A DNA stretch of 64,000 nucleotides from Ornithinibacillus californiensis (GCF_001038485.1 NZ_LDUE01000036.1:78990-142989), one strand, 5' to 3'. Shown: positions 16,601-24,685, numbered from the stretch's first letter. The notes: generated from the sequence alone by a model not told the origin. Numbers and translations are program-made.

Positions 16601-16857
16601 AAGTTTATGCGTGGGATGAATTATTCTGCTCAAATTTTTTAGTATTTTACCTGCCCGGAGTGAATGAAAAATTGGAATAACCACTGAGGAAGTTCGCCCC
16701 TGTGGATCTATATTGGAAATGAATGGAATGTATACTTACTTCAGACCGAAATTACTAACCAATTTAACTTAATTTTACCAACTAAATCCAAGGTCCCTTT
16801 CTTTGTTCCCCGAAAAAAGGTATAATAGAAATACAACGCCTGAAAGGGGATGCTATC

Positions 16858-17040
16858 ATGTCTTTCTCAAGAGGACCTAAAGAGCCAGTCCCAGAAGTTG
16901 AAACAAATGTATGGGCATGCACTAGCGAAGAGTGCAATGGCTGGATGAGAGAATCATTTAGCTTTAACGAAGTACCACATTGCCCATTATGCCAAGCAGA
17001 AATGGCAACAGAAGTAAGAGTACTACCTGAAGTAAAGTAA
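16858..17040 (+). CDS. YdjO-family cold-inducible zinc-ribbon-like protein
   Basis: 60 residues. Two cysteine pairs, CTSEECNGW and CPLCQ, form a probable zinc ribbon, with the family core WACTSEECNGWMRESF. It resembles B. subtilis YdjO, annotated as cold-inducible and of unknown function. GAAAGGGGA precedes the ATG. It is monocistronic, with its own terminator. Confidence 0.85.
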   Translation: MSFSRGPKEPVPEVETNVWACTSEECNGWMRESFSFNEVPHCPLCQAEMATEVRVLPEVK

Positions 17041-17065
17041 GCACAAAATAACTATAAAGATAAAT

Positions 17066-17092
17066 AAACACTCCCGACTATCGGGAGTGTTT
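17066..17092. terminator. Terminator after the YdjO-like gene
   Basis: AAACACTCCCGA pairs perfectly with TCGGGAGTGTTT around a three-base loop. Confidence 0.85.
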
Positions 17093-17197
17093 ACTTATAG
17101 TTAAACTAAGAGATGTAATGCAATTGTTAGAATAATTCACCATGCTAACCGCCTATACATAAATTAGAATAAGAAAATAGTTAAAGGATGTGTCTTT

Positions 17198-18247
17198 TTG
17201 CCAAGCAAAAGAGGTTACTACATCACTGGAAATACAGCAGAAGGAATTGTAAACTTTCTGTCGACGAACACCTCCGATTTTCATCATCATATTATTCTAA
17301 AACACCCATCTCAAACAGTAAAAACAACCGTAATAAAGGAAATCATAAACGAATACGAAGCGAATCATGATGTGGAAGTTTTGTATAGTTCACTAGGCAA
17401 AGAATTCCTAGAAGGTGTCATCATTCGAGACAAAAAAATAGCCGTTATCGACGAAAGAGCTGCTAGTGCTGATTTAAGTGGAGCGATTGAAATAGATCTG
17501 TCTCTTTTCACGACAGATGATGTTGCCACAATGGATTTCACCCAGGAACAAGAAAAAATCAACGCATATACCCAATTGGCATATGATAATTTTGAAACGG
17601 GATTAAAAATACATGATGATTTAGAAGCTGTTTACATTAAGGAAATGGACTTTGAAAAGGCCAACCAAATGGCGGAAGAATTTACGGAAACAATTTTAAA
17701 TGGTGTTCCCAAACAAAATAAAGAATCTACTGTTTTCCACCGATTATTCGGAACCAATACAAAAGATGGAGTCGTCAATGTCGTTCCGGAAATACTAAGT
17801 CAATTATCCAAGAAATATTTCATTAAAGGCCGTGCTGGCACTGGAAAATCAACATTTATGAAGAAAATCATGGCCGCATGTCAGGAACATGGTTTTGATG
17901 TCGAGCTTTACCATTGCAGCTTTGACCCGAATAGTATTGACATGGTACTCGTACGAGAATTAGGCTTTTGTATTTTTGACAGTACAGATCCACACGAGTT
18001 TTTCCCAGCGGGACCAGGTGAGGAAATAATTGATATGTACGAGGAAGCAGTTACCCCAGGAACAGATGAAAAGTACGCAGAGGAAATCAATGAACTGAAT
18101 TCACGTTATAAATCTTACATGAAATTAGGGATAGTAAATTTAAAAGAGGCGGGGGAAATTCACCAATCTCTAGAACAACAATTTGTTATTCAACCTAGAG
18201 ATTTGGAAAAGATTAAATCCTTTATCTTAGGGAAGATTATCGAATAA
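17198..18247 (+). CDS. P-loop ATPase-like protein (PRK06851-type)
   Basis: 349 residues from a TTG start, with AAAGGATG upstream. The second half has a clear Walker A (FIKGRAGTGKSTFMKKI, about residues 208-224) and Walker-B-like hydrophobic segments. The first half repeats the architecture, beginning YYITGNTAEGIVNFL, but its P-loop position reads ILKHPSQTVKTTVIKEI, so the Gly-Lys-Ser core is lost. This matches the two-lobed family I know as PRK06851, whose function is not established; the loss of the first nucleotide site may be specific to this branch. No membrane segment. Single gene with its own terminator. Confidence 0.8.
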   Translation: MPSKRGYYITGNTAEGIVNFLSTNTSDFHHHIILKHPSQTVKTTVIKEIINEYEANHDVEVLYSSLGKEFLEGVIIRDKKIAVIDERAASADLSGAIEIDLSLFTTDDVATMDFTQEQEKINAYTQLAYDNFETGLKIHDDLEAVYIKEMDFEKANQMAEEFTETILNGVPKQNKESTVFHRLFGTNTKDGVVNVVPEILSQLSKKYFIKGRAGTGKSTFMKKIMAACQEHGFDVELYHCSFDPNSIDMVLVRELGFCIFDSTDPHEFFPAGPGEEIIDMYEEAVTPGTDEKYAEEINELNSRYKSYMKLGIVNLKEAGEIHQSLEQQFVIQPRDLEKIKSFILGKIIE

Positions 18248-18253
18248 TTGTAG

Positions 18254-18287
18254 GTCCTGTGAGTATAATGTTATTCACAGGACTTTT
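18254..18287 (+). terminator. Terminator of the P-loop gene
   Basis: GTCCTGTGA pairs with TCACAGGAC around a 12-base loop, followed by TTTT. Confidence 0.8.
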
Positions 18288-18409
18288 CGCTTATAAAGAG
18301 GAAAATAGAACTAATTTGAGTAACAAAACTAAAAATTCACTTGTATTTTCTTGTTATTTCATGTAAAATTAATTAACTGAAAATTATGAAATAATGGGAG
18401 GTGGGCAAC

Positions 18410-18847
18410 GTGATATCTGTAAAGATGCTTAAGCCTTATTACATTAAGGCAGACGATCAGTATGTTCGTATTATTTTAGCGTATCAATACTTTTCCGTAA
18501 TAATTAATAAAAAAGTTTATCAGTTTATTCCAGTAGAAGCTAAAGAAATTCGCATCAACCGCAGAACACGCAAGGTCGATAATGTCGGTAGTCGATTTGC
18601 TTTTCAAAAAGGCAAAGAAATTATTTATATGACGATGACTGAACTTATTACACTTCCCGATTTTTTAACCCAATTACACAACATCGCCAAACCGTATTAT
18701 GATGATATAAATGTGCTAGATGAAACGGTGATGGAAAAGAATTTAATAATAGATGAATTAGAGAAAAACAATATAAAACGTTTAATTGATAAAGCACTGG
18801 ATGAACGAGACGAAAAAACGTTTCGCGACCTTGTGAAATTATTATGA
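18410..18847 (+). CDS. IDEAL-domain protein, copy 1
   Basis: 145 residues from GTG at 18410, chosen because GGGAGGTGG sits six bases upstream; the in-frame GTG at 18401 lies inside that site. The C-terminus carries an IDEAL-type helix (IKRLIDKALDERDEKTF). The N-terminal 95 residues (VKMLKPYYIKAD, INRRTRKVDN, MTELITLPDFL) are shared with the next gene. IDEAL segments occur in several small Firmicutes regulators and probably mediate protein contacts. The function of this pair is unknown to me. The stop codon overlaps a 20-bp perfect hairpin. Confidence 0.82.
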   Translation: MISVKMLKPYYIKADDQYVRIILAYQYFSVIINKKVYQFIPVEAKEIRINRRTRKVDNVGSRFAFQKGKEIIYMTMTELITLPDFLTQLHNIAKPYYDDINVLDETVMEKNLIIDELEKNNIKRLIDKALDERDEKTFRDLVKLL

Positions 18848-18905
18848 ATCAAAAGGAGCATACCAAATTACCTGATGTTATAGGTTGGTATGCTCCTTTT
18901 GATTC
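18846..18905 (+). terminator. 20-bp perfect hairpin after IDEAL copy 1
   Basis: Bases 18846-18865 (GAATCAAAAGGAGCATACCA) pair perfectly with 18886-18905. The stem starts at the stop codon and is followed by CATTTTTATA. It insulates the two paralogous genes. Confidence 0.85.
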
Positions 18906-18994
18906 ATTTTTATATAGATATGTTTTAGAAAAAAGAATATGGGGTACAAAACAAATAACAATTTTTTTACTATGTAGCATTGGGGGAAATAACA

Positions 18995-19429
18995 ATGGTA
19001 ACTGTAAAGCTATTAAAGCCCTATTGTATAAAAGCTGACTTAGAAAATATATATGTTCTTTTAGATGAAGAACTTTTTACTATTTCTATACAAAATGAGA
19101 TGTATCAGTTTGTACCTGAAAAGTCTAAGGAGTTTATTATTAATCGTAGAACGAAGAAGATAGAAAATCTGGATGCGACGTTTGCGTTTAAGAAAGAGGA
19201 TAAGTTATTTTATCTATCGATGAGTGAATTAATCAATATTCCAGACTTCTTAATCAAGCTATATTTTATTACGAAACCACATATTGACTACAAGCCAGAG
19301 GAAAACATGAATGATGATGTTGATGTCATTATGGATGAACTTGTCCAAGGTAATATTAAACGACTCATTGACAAAGCATTAGATGAACGAAATGAAGAAG
19401 CTTTTTATGACTTGATTACTATGTTATAA
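18995..19429 (+). CDS. IDEAL-domain protein, copy 2
   Basis: 144 residues from ATG at 18995 with GGGGGA upstream. It is clearly paralogous to the previous gene along its length (VKLLKPYCIKAD, INRRTKKIEN, MSELINIPDFL, IKRLIDKALDERNEEAF). Divergence between copies is substantial, so the duplication is old. Each copy has its own ribosome site and terminator and so may be expressed separately. Function unknown. Confidence 0.82.
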   Translation: MVTVKLLKPYCIKADLENIYVLLDEELFTISIQNEMYQFVPEKSKEFIINRRTKKIENLDATFAFKKEDKLFYLSMSELINIPDFLIKLYFITKPHIDYKPEENMNDDVDVIMDELVQGNIKRLIDKALDERNEEAFYDLITML

Positions 19430-19433
19430 CAGG

Positions 19434-19459
19434 AGCAGCCTATTGGATGGCTGCTTTTT
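19434..19459 (+). terminator. Terminator after IDEAL copy 2
   Basis: AGCAGCC pairs with GGCTGCT around an eight-base loop, followed by a T-run. Confidence 0.85.
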
Positions 19460-19488
19460 GTAATTTTTGATAGGTCTTCTACCATGAA

Positions 19489-19520
19489 AATAGCACCCTA
19501 ATTTAAGTTAGAGTGCTATT
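19489..19520. terminator. Terminator of the PBP gene
   Basis: AATAGCAC-C-CTAA pairs with TTAG-A-GTGCTATT around a six-base loop, just beyond the stop of the minus-strand PBP gene. Confidence 0.8.
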
Positions 19521-19526
19521 ACGTTA

Positions 19527-21548
19527 TTATTTTTTAATCTCTTCTAAAACTTCCGTTACTTTTTGTACAACTAATCCACTAGCACCAATGTCTTGAACTT
19601 TTTCCATCATCATCGCAATGATAATGTCTTGTTCATTAGTTGGATAACCGACGAACCAACCATTTTGTTCGCCATCTTCCTCATCCAGTGTTAATTTCAA
19701 TTCAGCAGTACCTGTTTTCCCAGAAATAGGGAAAGAAGAATTTTTGGCATAGCTTGCAGTTCCGTTAGTAACTACGTTGCGTAAAGTTTCCTGAAGTATA
19801 CCGGCCTGTTCTGTTGTAACTAGCTCTTCTTTCCAGACTTGAGATAATTCGTTTTCTAATAGAATAACTGGTTTATACATGACGCCGTTATTCAAGATGG
19901 CCGAATACATAGAAGCTAAGTGAAGTGCACTTACTTCAATTTCCCCTTGGCCGTAGCTTGTATTTGCTAGTAGGACTTCATCATTTAAATCTCCGGTTGA
20001 TGAGATGGATGACGTAGCAATAGGGACTTCTAATGGCAACTCTTCACCTAATCCGAATTGTTGAAGCCCAGTTGTAAAAGCAACCCCGCCCATGTCAACC
20101 GTCTTCTTGGCAAAGTATATATTGTCTGAAAGAGTCATAGCTGTCATTAAGTTAACTGGGTTAGCTTCTGACACGCGGGTAACTTCATAATTTCCCCAAC
20201 TTTCGCCTTTCCCCCAAGAAAGACCAGTAATTTCCAGTTCTTCCTCTGGTGTAATGGTGCCGTTATTTAATCCAATTGCAGCTGTAATAGGCTTTATAAC
20301 GGAACCTGGAGCGTAGGTTGCACTAAATCGATTAAATAATGGTTGATCTGGATTATTTTGCAACGCATCCCATTCCGTCTGTGATATTCCATAAACCATT
20401 TTATTAGGATCAAAGGATGGACTGCTCACAAGTGCAAGCGTTTCTCCAGTTTTTGGATGAATAGCAGCTGCTGTTCCAGGTGCATTCTCTAAGGAGTTAT
20501 AAATCTTTTCCTGTATGTTAATATCTATAGTTGTTTGTATCGATTTCCCATTTTGTACAGGCTTTTCTGCTAAGGTAATGTCATCGTTACCTTCTTTTGT
20601 CGTATATATTTTTATACCTTTTTCGCCTTTAAGTTCACTTTCGAAAAATCGTTCTAATCCGGTTTTGCCTATTGTATCATTTGCAGTATAGCGGGTAGAA
20701 TCTTGACCTTCTAATTCTTCAGCAGTTATTTTCCCTACATACCCAACTAAGTGAGCTGCAGCTTCTCCAAGTGGATAAATCCGTCCTGTTGTCTTTTGTG
20801 TCATTACACCTTCAACTTGCCAAAGTTGATCCAATAGCTCCTGATTTGATTCTGGTATCTGCTTTCCTACAGGTACAAATAAATCAGGTTTTACCCAGCT
20901 AGCAGATAGTGCCTTATCAATGGACTCAACAGAAATATTTAGTAGCATAGCAAGCTCCTCTTTGCTAGCCTCTGGATTATCTCCTAATTTACCTGGTACA
21001 ACACCAACTTCAAGAACTGTGCCATTTAAAGCAAGTGGAAGTCTGTTTCGGTCAAGAATATCTCCACGTCTTGGTTCAGTTACAGAGATTCTAATTTCCC
21101 CACCATCTTTAATTTCAGGGAAGATAAATCCTGGGTCCCACTCGAGAAACCAATTTTTCTCTTCCTCTTCACCAATTTGTTTTAGCGTAACTTCATAATT
21201 GAATTCTATCGGACCAGCCATTGTCATCATATTACCCACAAATGGTAACGTTGCAATACCTTCTTCCAAAGCAGTCTCAATTTGTTCCTCCGAGAGTTTC
21301 TCATAAGATAGTTGGACTTCTGTAATATCTAAATCACTATATATTTTTTCATAGCGGTCTATGTATTGGTCTGTAGGATACGCTTCCTTAGATTCTTCGG
21401 TGAGCATCTCGTACATTTGCGTGAAATTTTGTTCCTCCCAAAGCTTAAAATAATCATCTAGTCGCTCATGTGGTGTTACTTCTTCTTCGGAACACCCTGC
21501 CAAAATTAGTATGAATATTGATGTGAAGATAATGAAAATGCGTTTCAT
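19527..21548 (-). CDS. pbpC: Class B penicillin-binding protein (PBP3-like)
   Basis: 673 residues. A lipoprotein-like signal (ILILAGC, Cys19) leads into an NTF2-like MecA N-terminal domain (about 24-140), then a PBP dimerisation domain (about 150-310) and a transpeptidase domain (about 345-670). Active-site motifs: Ser-x-x-Lys in APGSVIKP, Ser-x-Asn in SDNIYF, Lys-Thr-Gly in GKTGTAEL. The architecture and length match B. subtilis PbpC (PBP3) and staphylococcal PBP2a-type enzymes, which cross-link peptidoglycan and can have low beta-lactam affinity. Low affinity here is only inferred from architecture. It is the last gene of a minus-strand envelope group with an LCP enzyme and a sortase, each with separate signals. 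Confidence 0.92.
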   Translation of the reverse strand: MKRIFIIFTSIFILILAGCSEEEVTPHERLDDYFKLWEEQNFTQMYEMLTEESKEAYPTDQYIDRYEKIYSDLDITEVQLSYEKLSEEQIETALEEGIATLPFVGNMMTMAGPIEFNYEVTLKQIGEEEEKNWFLEWDPGFIFPEIKDGGEIRISVTEPRRGDILDRNRLPLALNGTVLEVGVVPGKLGDNPEASKEELAMLLNISVESIDKALSASWVKPDLFVPVGKQIPESNQELLDQLWQVEGVMTQKTTGRIYPLGEAAAHLVGYVGKITAEELEGQDSTRYTANDTIGKTGLERFFESELKGEKGIKIYTTKEGNDDITLAEKPVQNGKSIQTTIDINIQEKIYNSLENAPGTAAAIHPKTGETLALVSSPSFDPNKMVYGISQTEWDALQNNPDQPLFNRFSATYAPGSVIKPITAAIGLNNGTITPEEELEITGLSWGKGESWGNYEVTRVSEANPVNLMTAMTLSDNIYFAKKTVDMGGVAFTTGLQQFGLGEELPLEVPIATSSISSTGDLNDEVLLANTSYGQGEIEVSALHLASMYSAILNNGVMYKPVILLENELSQVWKEELVTTEQAGILQETLRNVVTNGTASYAKNSSFPISGKTGTAELKLTLDEEDGEQNGWFVGYPTNEQDIIIAMMMEKVQDIGASGLVVQKVTEVLEEIKK

Positions 21549-21611
21549 AACTTTTCCCCCTTGTTTAAACGAATTTTCTCTCTTTTTTCATTATAACATC
21601 TATAAAAAGGA

Positions 21612-21642
21612 AATAGTCACCCGATTGCATCAGGTGACTATT
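21612..21642 (-). terminator. Terminator of the LCP gene
   Basis: Read on the minus strand, AATAGTCACC and GGTGACTATT pair around an 11-base loop and are followed by a T-rich tract. Confidence 0.85.
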
Positions 21643-21645
21643 GTA

Positions 21646-22590
21646 CTATCTTGCTTCCATATGATTGTTTATCTCCGTTGAAATTCGAGTGAATTCTGAC
21701 TCCGGTACAATATAGTACCAAATACCACCTAGAATTTGTCCGCTACCGGATATTTCCATTGTTTCAATATTAGCTCTGGTACCTAAATAATTGGAGAATA
21801 GGTTTTGCGTGTTTTTCATTTGAAGGTCTGTGTTAACATTGTTCCCTAGAATATCGAGAATCTCTCCAACCTTTGTAATACTAGAAAAACTTGCAGCCTC
21901 ATTCATCGCAGCCGTGATAACAGCTCGTTGCCTTTCGTTACGACCCATATCTCCTCTAGGATCCCCTTTACGCATCCGGATGTATGCAAGTGCTTCCTTA
22001 CCGTTTAAATGAATATCTCCTTCTTCAAAATGAATTCCATCTTGTGTGAAATCTCGATTATTATTAACGGTAACACCACCTAAGGAATCCACCCCTAGTT
22101 CAAAGCCTTCCATATTTACTTTTCCATAAAAGTGAACTGGAATATCAAATGCTTCCTCTACCGTTTGAACGGACAATTCAACCCCACCAAAAGCATAAGC
22201 ATGATTGATTTTATCCATATTTCTACCAGGGATGTTCACGTAAGTATCTCTAGGAATACTGAGCATTTTCATTGAATTGGTATTAGGATTTAATGACATA
22301 AGAATCATCGTATCAGAGCGTCCTTTGTCACCATCGCGCTCATCTACCCCTAATAATAGTACATTTATCGATTTTTTTTCGGAAAAAATATCTTGAATTT
22401 CTTTCTGTCTTTCCGGATCCTTATCTCTATCTAGTGGCTCGTGCATCGTGTCAACCGTGTCATGAATTTTGTCCCAAACATACCAAGCATAGCCACCACC
22501 TAGTAATAGTAGGAAAAGGAGTATTCCCCCAACCCAATAAGGCCATTTTCTTTTGTTCTTTTTCTTATATTCCACTCTAGATTCTGCCAA
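21646..22590 (-). CDS. LytR-CpsA-Psr (LCP) family glycopolymer transferase
   Basis: 314 residues from the TTG at 22590, which has AGGAG seven bases upstream; a TTG at 22605 lies before that site. A cytoplasmic basic N-terminus, one membrane helix (about 17-38), then an extracellular LCP domain from about residue 75 with VLLLGVDER, GRSDTMILMSL, LSIPRDTYV, DKINHAYAFGG and a C-terminal RMRKGDPRGDMGRNERQR segment, which carry the phosphate-binding Arg and Asp residues. LCP enzymes attach teichoic acid or capsule-like polymers to peptidoglycan. The nearby sortase and transpeptidase make an envelope theme. Confidence 0.93.
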   Translation of the reverse strand: MAESRVEYKKKNKRKWPYWVGGILLFLLLLGGGYAWYVWDKIHDTVDTMHEPLDRDKDPERQKEIQDIFSEKKSINVLLLGVDERDGDKGRSDTMILMSLNPNTNSMKMLSIPRDTYVNIPGRNMDKINHAYAFGGVELSVQTVEEAFDIPVHFYGKVNMEGFELGVDSLGGVTVNNNRDFTQDGIHFEEGDIHLNGKEALAYIRMRKGDPRGDMGRNERQRAVITAAMNEAASFSSITKVGEILDILGNNVNTDLQMKNTQNLFSNYLGTRANIETMEISGSGQILGGIWYYIVPESEFTRISTEINNHMEAR

Positions 22591-22670
22591 TTTAATTCTC
22601 CTCAATTTGTCAACTATTGGAAATATTATATCCAGTCTTGTCGCAATAGTCTATTGCAAACTGCGATATC

Positions 22671-23270
22671 TTACTTATTATAGTTTGTGACAGGAGTGGC
22701 AGTAATTATGTATCGGTCTGGAGCATCGCCAATAAAATTGAACGGATAGCATGTCGTAAGGGTTAAAACTTCATTTGGTGAAGTAGTTTTGATAACAGTA
22801 CGATCATCTGCACTTACGATGTATGTGTCAATAATCTCATAAGTGAATTCACCATATGATAATCTAACCGTTAAAATATCTCCTAGTTCTAATTCACCCA
22901 TTCTGCGGAAAACCGTTTCCCGATGCCCTGATAGAACAATTTGATCCTTTTGTAGAGGATAAGCTGTTCCTTTATAGTGTCCAACACCTTTAGCTAACTC
23001 ATCCGGATCGGTTCCTTCTACTATAGGAAGATCGGCTTCTAGTTTTGGGATGTGGAGGATTCCGACGGTTTCTCCAGTATCGGGAGAGAAATCATTAGGG
23101 AATCTGGCTTTTGTGTTAGTTTCAACTTGTTGTAAAGTAGAAAGATTAATTATCTCTCTTGCCTCGGTTATTGCTAAGCTTTGCTTGTGATTTGTTGAAA
23201 AAAGTTGATAAACACCAAAACTAATAAATATAAATCCCGATATTATTATAAGAAAGGCGACTTTTTTCAT
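22671..23270 (-). CDS. Class D sortase
   Basis: 199 residues from ATG at 23270, with GAGGAG seven bases upstream; the longer frame adds an unlikely extension. An N-terminal signal anchor (VAFLIIISGFIFISFGVY) and a sortase domain with His in VLSGHRET, catalytic Cys in LTTCYPF and Arg in DAPDRYI. It cleaves a sorting motif and links surface proteins to the wall. No LPxTG-type substrate gene lies in this window. Class D is judged from the short form and from TLTTCYPFNFIGDAPDRY-like sequence at the active site. Confidence 0.88.
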   Translation of the reverse strand: MKKVAFLIIISGFIFISFGVYQLFSTNHKQSLAITEAREIINLSTLQQVETNTKARFPNDFSPDTGETVGILHIPKLEADLPIVEGTDPDELAKGVGHYKGTAYPLQKDQIVLSGHRETVFRRMGELELGDILTVRLSYGEFTYEIIDTYIVSADDRTVIKTTSPNEVLTLTTCYPFNFIGDAPDRYIITATPVTNYNK

Positions 23271-23427
23271 AGGCATTCTCCTCATTAGTAAAATTATAAA
23301 ATATTGTAAATTAGTTAACAACTTTTACATATAAATAATAAGAATTATTAATAGTCATCGTATAGAAGAGTTTCTCCTTAAACACAGGACAAAAACTTTT
23401 GTAAGTTTCTTACAAAACTAGTTACAA

Positions 23428-23436
23428 TCTGACAAA
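23428..23436 (-). promoter_or_regulatory. Possible Spo0A box upstream of sinI
   Basis: On the minus strand this reads TTTGTCAGA, eight of nine matches to TTTGTCRAA. It lies about 48 bases upstream of the predicted start site. In B. subtilis the sinI promoter is activated by Spo0A-P. A chance match is possible in AT-rich DNA. Confidence 0.3.
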
Positions 23437-23467
23437 ACAAGACACCCAAAAGGCACTAGTTCTTTAG

Positions 23468-23473
23468 TATAAT
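23468..23473 (+). promoter_or_regulatory. -10 element of the sinI riboswitch transcript
   Basis: A perfect TATAAT about 20 bases before the aptamer. No good -35 is present at 16-18 bases, which fits an activator-dependent promoter. Confidence 0.55.
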
Positions 23474-23492
23474 AGTCTTAGAATAATATTCC

Positions 23493-23570
23493 ATCTATTA
23501 AAGGCAAACCCATTGAGAAGTGGGGACGCAAAGTCACAGGTCCAATTCCGGATGGCTGGATTGCATAGAT
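23493..23570 (+). ncRNA. Third c-di-GMP-I-type (GEMM) riboswitch, upstream of sinI
   Basis: P1 is ATCTAT (23493-23498) with ATAGAT (23565-23570). Inside are AAAGGCAAACC, a CCCATT-GAGA-AGTGGG stem-loop, GGGACGCAAAG and CAGGTCC, then GGCTGGATTGC. These are the GEMM-I core blocks in order; the second helix differs more from consensus than in the other two copies. No terminator lies between it and sinI, and the first in-frame ATG is at 23575. CCAT at 23491-23494 could pair with ATGG at 23575-23578, extending P1 over that start codon. Translational control is therefore likely. Confidence 0.82.
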
Positions 23571-23574
23571 AACT

Positions 23575-23718
23575 ATGGGGGATGGGGATTTGAATAGTGT
23601 GGAAAAAGTAACCGGTTTAGACTATGAGTGGATCTTGTTAGTGAAGGAGGCAAAAAACCAGGGGATGACCGTAGAAGAAATTCGACTATTTCTTATCGAA
23701 GCGAAACGTTATACATAA
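23575..23718 (+). CDS. sinI: SinI, antagonist of SinR
   Basis: A short gene of 42-47 residues. The core reads LDYEWILLVKEAKNQGMTVE followed by EIRLFL, which matches the SinR-binding segment of SinI (consensus LDxEWxxLxxEAK and EEIRxFL). SinI sequesters SinR and so releases matrix genes from repression. The start is uncertain: the in-frame ATG at 23575 has no upstream ribosome site, while the TTG at 23590 is preceded by GGGGGATGGGG. Either start lies within 20 bases of the riboswitch P1 stem. sinR follows in the same direction with its own promoter, as in B. subtilis. Confidence 0.88.
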   Translation: MGDGDLNSVEKVTGLDYEWILLVKEAKNQGMTVEEIRLFLIEAKRYT

Positions 23719-23765
23719 TACTTTTTTCGTATTTTTGTACTATATATAGAACTACTCACCTGTAT

Positions 23766-23776
23766 TGTGGTATAAT
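23766..23776 (+). promoter_or_regulatory. Extended -10 promoter of sinR
   Basis: TGGTATAAT at 23768-23776 is an extended -10 without a good -35. It lies between sinI and sinR, so sinR can be made independently of the riboswitch transcript. Confidence 0.55.
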
Positions 23777-23800
23777 CTAGCTTGAAAGAGGTGAGTCGAC

Positions 23801-24127
23801 TTGATCGGAGAAAAAATTAAACAACTACGTAAAGAGAAGAAAATGTCTATTTCTGAACTCGCGGAAAAAGCGAATGTTGCTAAGTCTTACTTAAGTTCAA
23901 TCGAACGTAACCTCCAGTCCAATCCATCAATCCAGTTTATCGAGAAAATTAGCGCAGTTCTAGGTGTCTCTGTTAATGAATTAATAAATACGAATGACTC
24001 TGTTGAACTTGAAGATTTAGATGGTGAATGGCTTAACATCGTCAAGGAAGCTATGGAGTCAGGTGTTTCCAAAGAAGAGTTTAAGAACTTTCTAGAATTT
24101 AATAAATGGAGAAAGAACCAAAACTAG
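23801..24127 (+). CDS. sinR: SinR, biofilm master repressor
   Basis: 108 residues from a TTG start with AGAGGTGAG upstream. Residues about 1-65 are a Xre-type helix-turn-helix (IKQLRKEKKMSISELAEKAN, then VAKSYLSSIERN). Residues about 70-105 are the SinI/SinR interaction helices (LDGEWLNIVKEAMESGVSKE, then EFKNFLEFNKWRK), closely like B. subtilis SinR. SinR represses matrix operons as a tetramer and is released by SinI. Matrix operons are not present in this window; a VanZ-like gene follows. Confidence 0.93.
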   Translation: MIGEKIKQLRKEKKMSISELAEKANVAKSYLSSIERNLQSNPSIQFIEKISAVLGVSVNELINTNDSVELEDLDGEWLNIVKEAMESGVSKEEFKNFLEFNKWRKNQN

Positions 24128-24156
24128 AACCGTGGGTTAGTAGACTACGGTTTTTT
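24128..24156 (+). terminator. Terminator of sinR
   Basis: AACCGT (24128-24133) pairs with ACGGTT (24147-24152), followed by TTTTTT. Confidence 0.8.
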
Positions 24157-24202
24157 ACTTTTAGAGTAATATATGAAAAAAACGGATAAGTATGGTGAAA
24201 TT

Positions 24203-24685
24203 ATGAATCGTAAATTAGCATATTGGTTCCTTCCATTAACTTGGATGGCAGTTTTATTTTTCTCTTCCTCTACACCATATGAAAAACAGGATATAAAACC
24301 GTTTCTTGCAGGAAAAATTGATTTTTCATTTCTAGAACCTTTTGTTCATTGGGTTTCTTTTTATTATAATCAATCCCAAGTGAGTGTAGATACACTAGGT
24401 ATTAATGGGTTTATTGAGTTCTTCATTCGCAAAGGAGCCCATTTTGGTGCTTTCTTTATTCTATTGTTCCTTTTTTATATCGCATTTCGAAAAACTTGCC
24501 AGTGGAACTTACAAAAAATTCTAGTTGTCTCATTTTTGCTTACCATTGCATATGCTATTATGGATGAAGTACATCAAGGATTCACACCGAATAGAACGCC
24601 TTATTATGGAGATGTTTTAATTGATGGCTTTGGAGCTATTACAGCATGCCTCATTCTATTATTTTGTCGAAAAAAAAGCTTGTAA
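24203..24685 (+). CDS. VanZ-like membrane protein
   Basis: 160 residues from the ATG at 24203 (GGTGA upstream); the in-frame ATG at 24173 has no ribosome site. Four membrane segments, with the family motifs WMAVLFFSSS near the N-terminus, FFIRKGAHFGAFFIL, and AIMDEVHQGFTPNRTPYYGD followed by VLIDGFGA. VanZ-family proteins are linked to teicoplanin tolerance in enterococci and to surface glycopolymers or phospholipids in other Firmicutes; the role here is not known. It follows the sinR terminator. Confidence 0.85.
   Translation: MNRKLAYWFLPLTWMAVLFFSSSTPYEKQDIKPFLAGKIDFSFLEPFVHWVSFYYNQSQVSVDTLGINGFIEFFIRKGAHFGAFFILLFLFYIAFRKTCQWNLQKILVVSFLLTIAYAIMDEVHQGFTPNRTPYYGDVLIDGFGAITACLILLFCRKKSL

Noticed and set aside
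18844..19038. ORF of 64 codons between the IDEAL genes
   Set aside because: It starts at the terminator hairpin and runs into the next gene in another frame, without a ribosome site.
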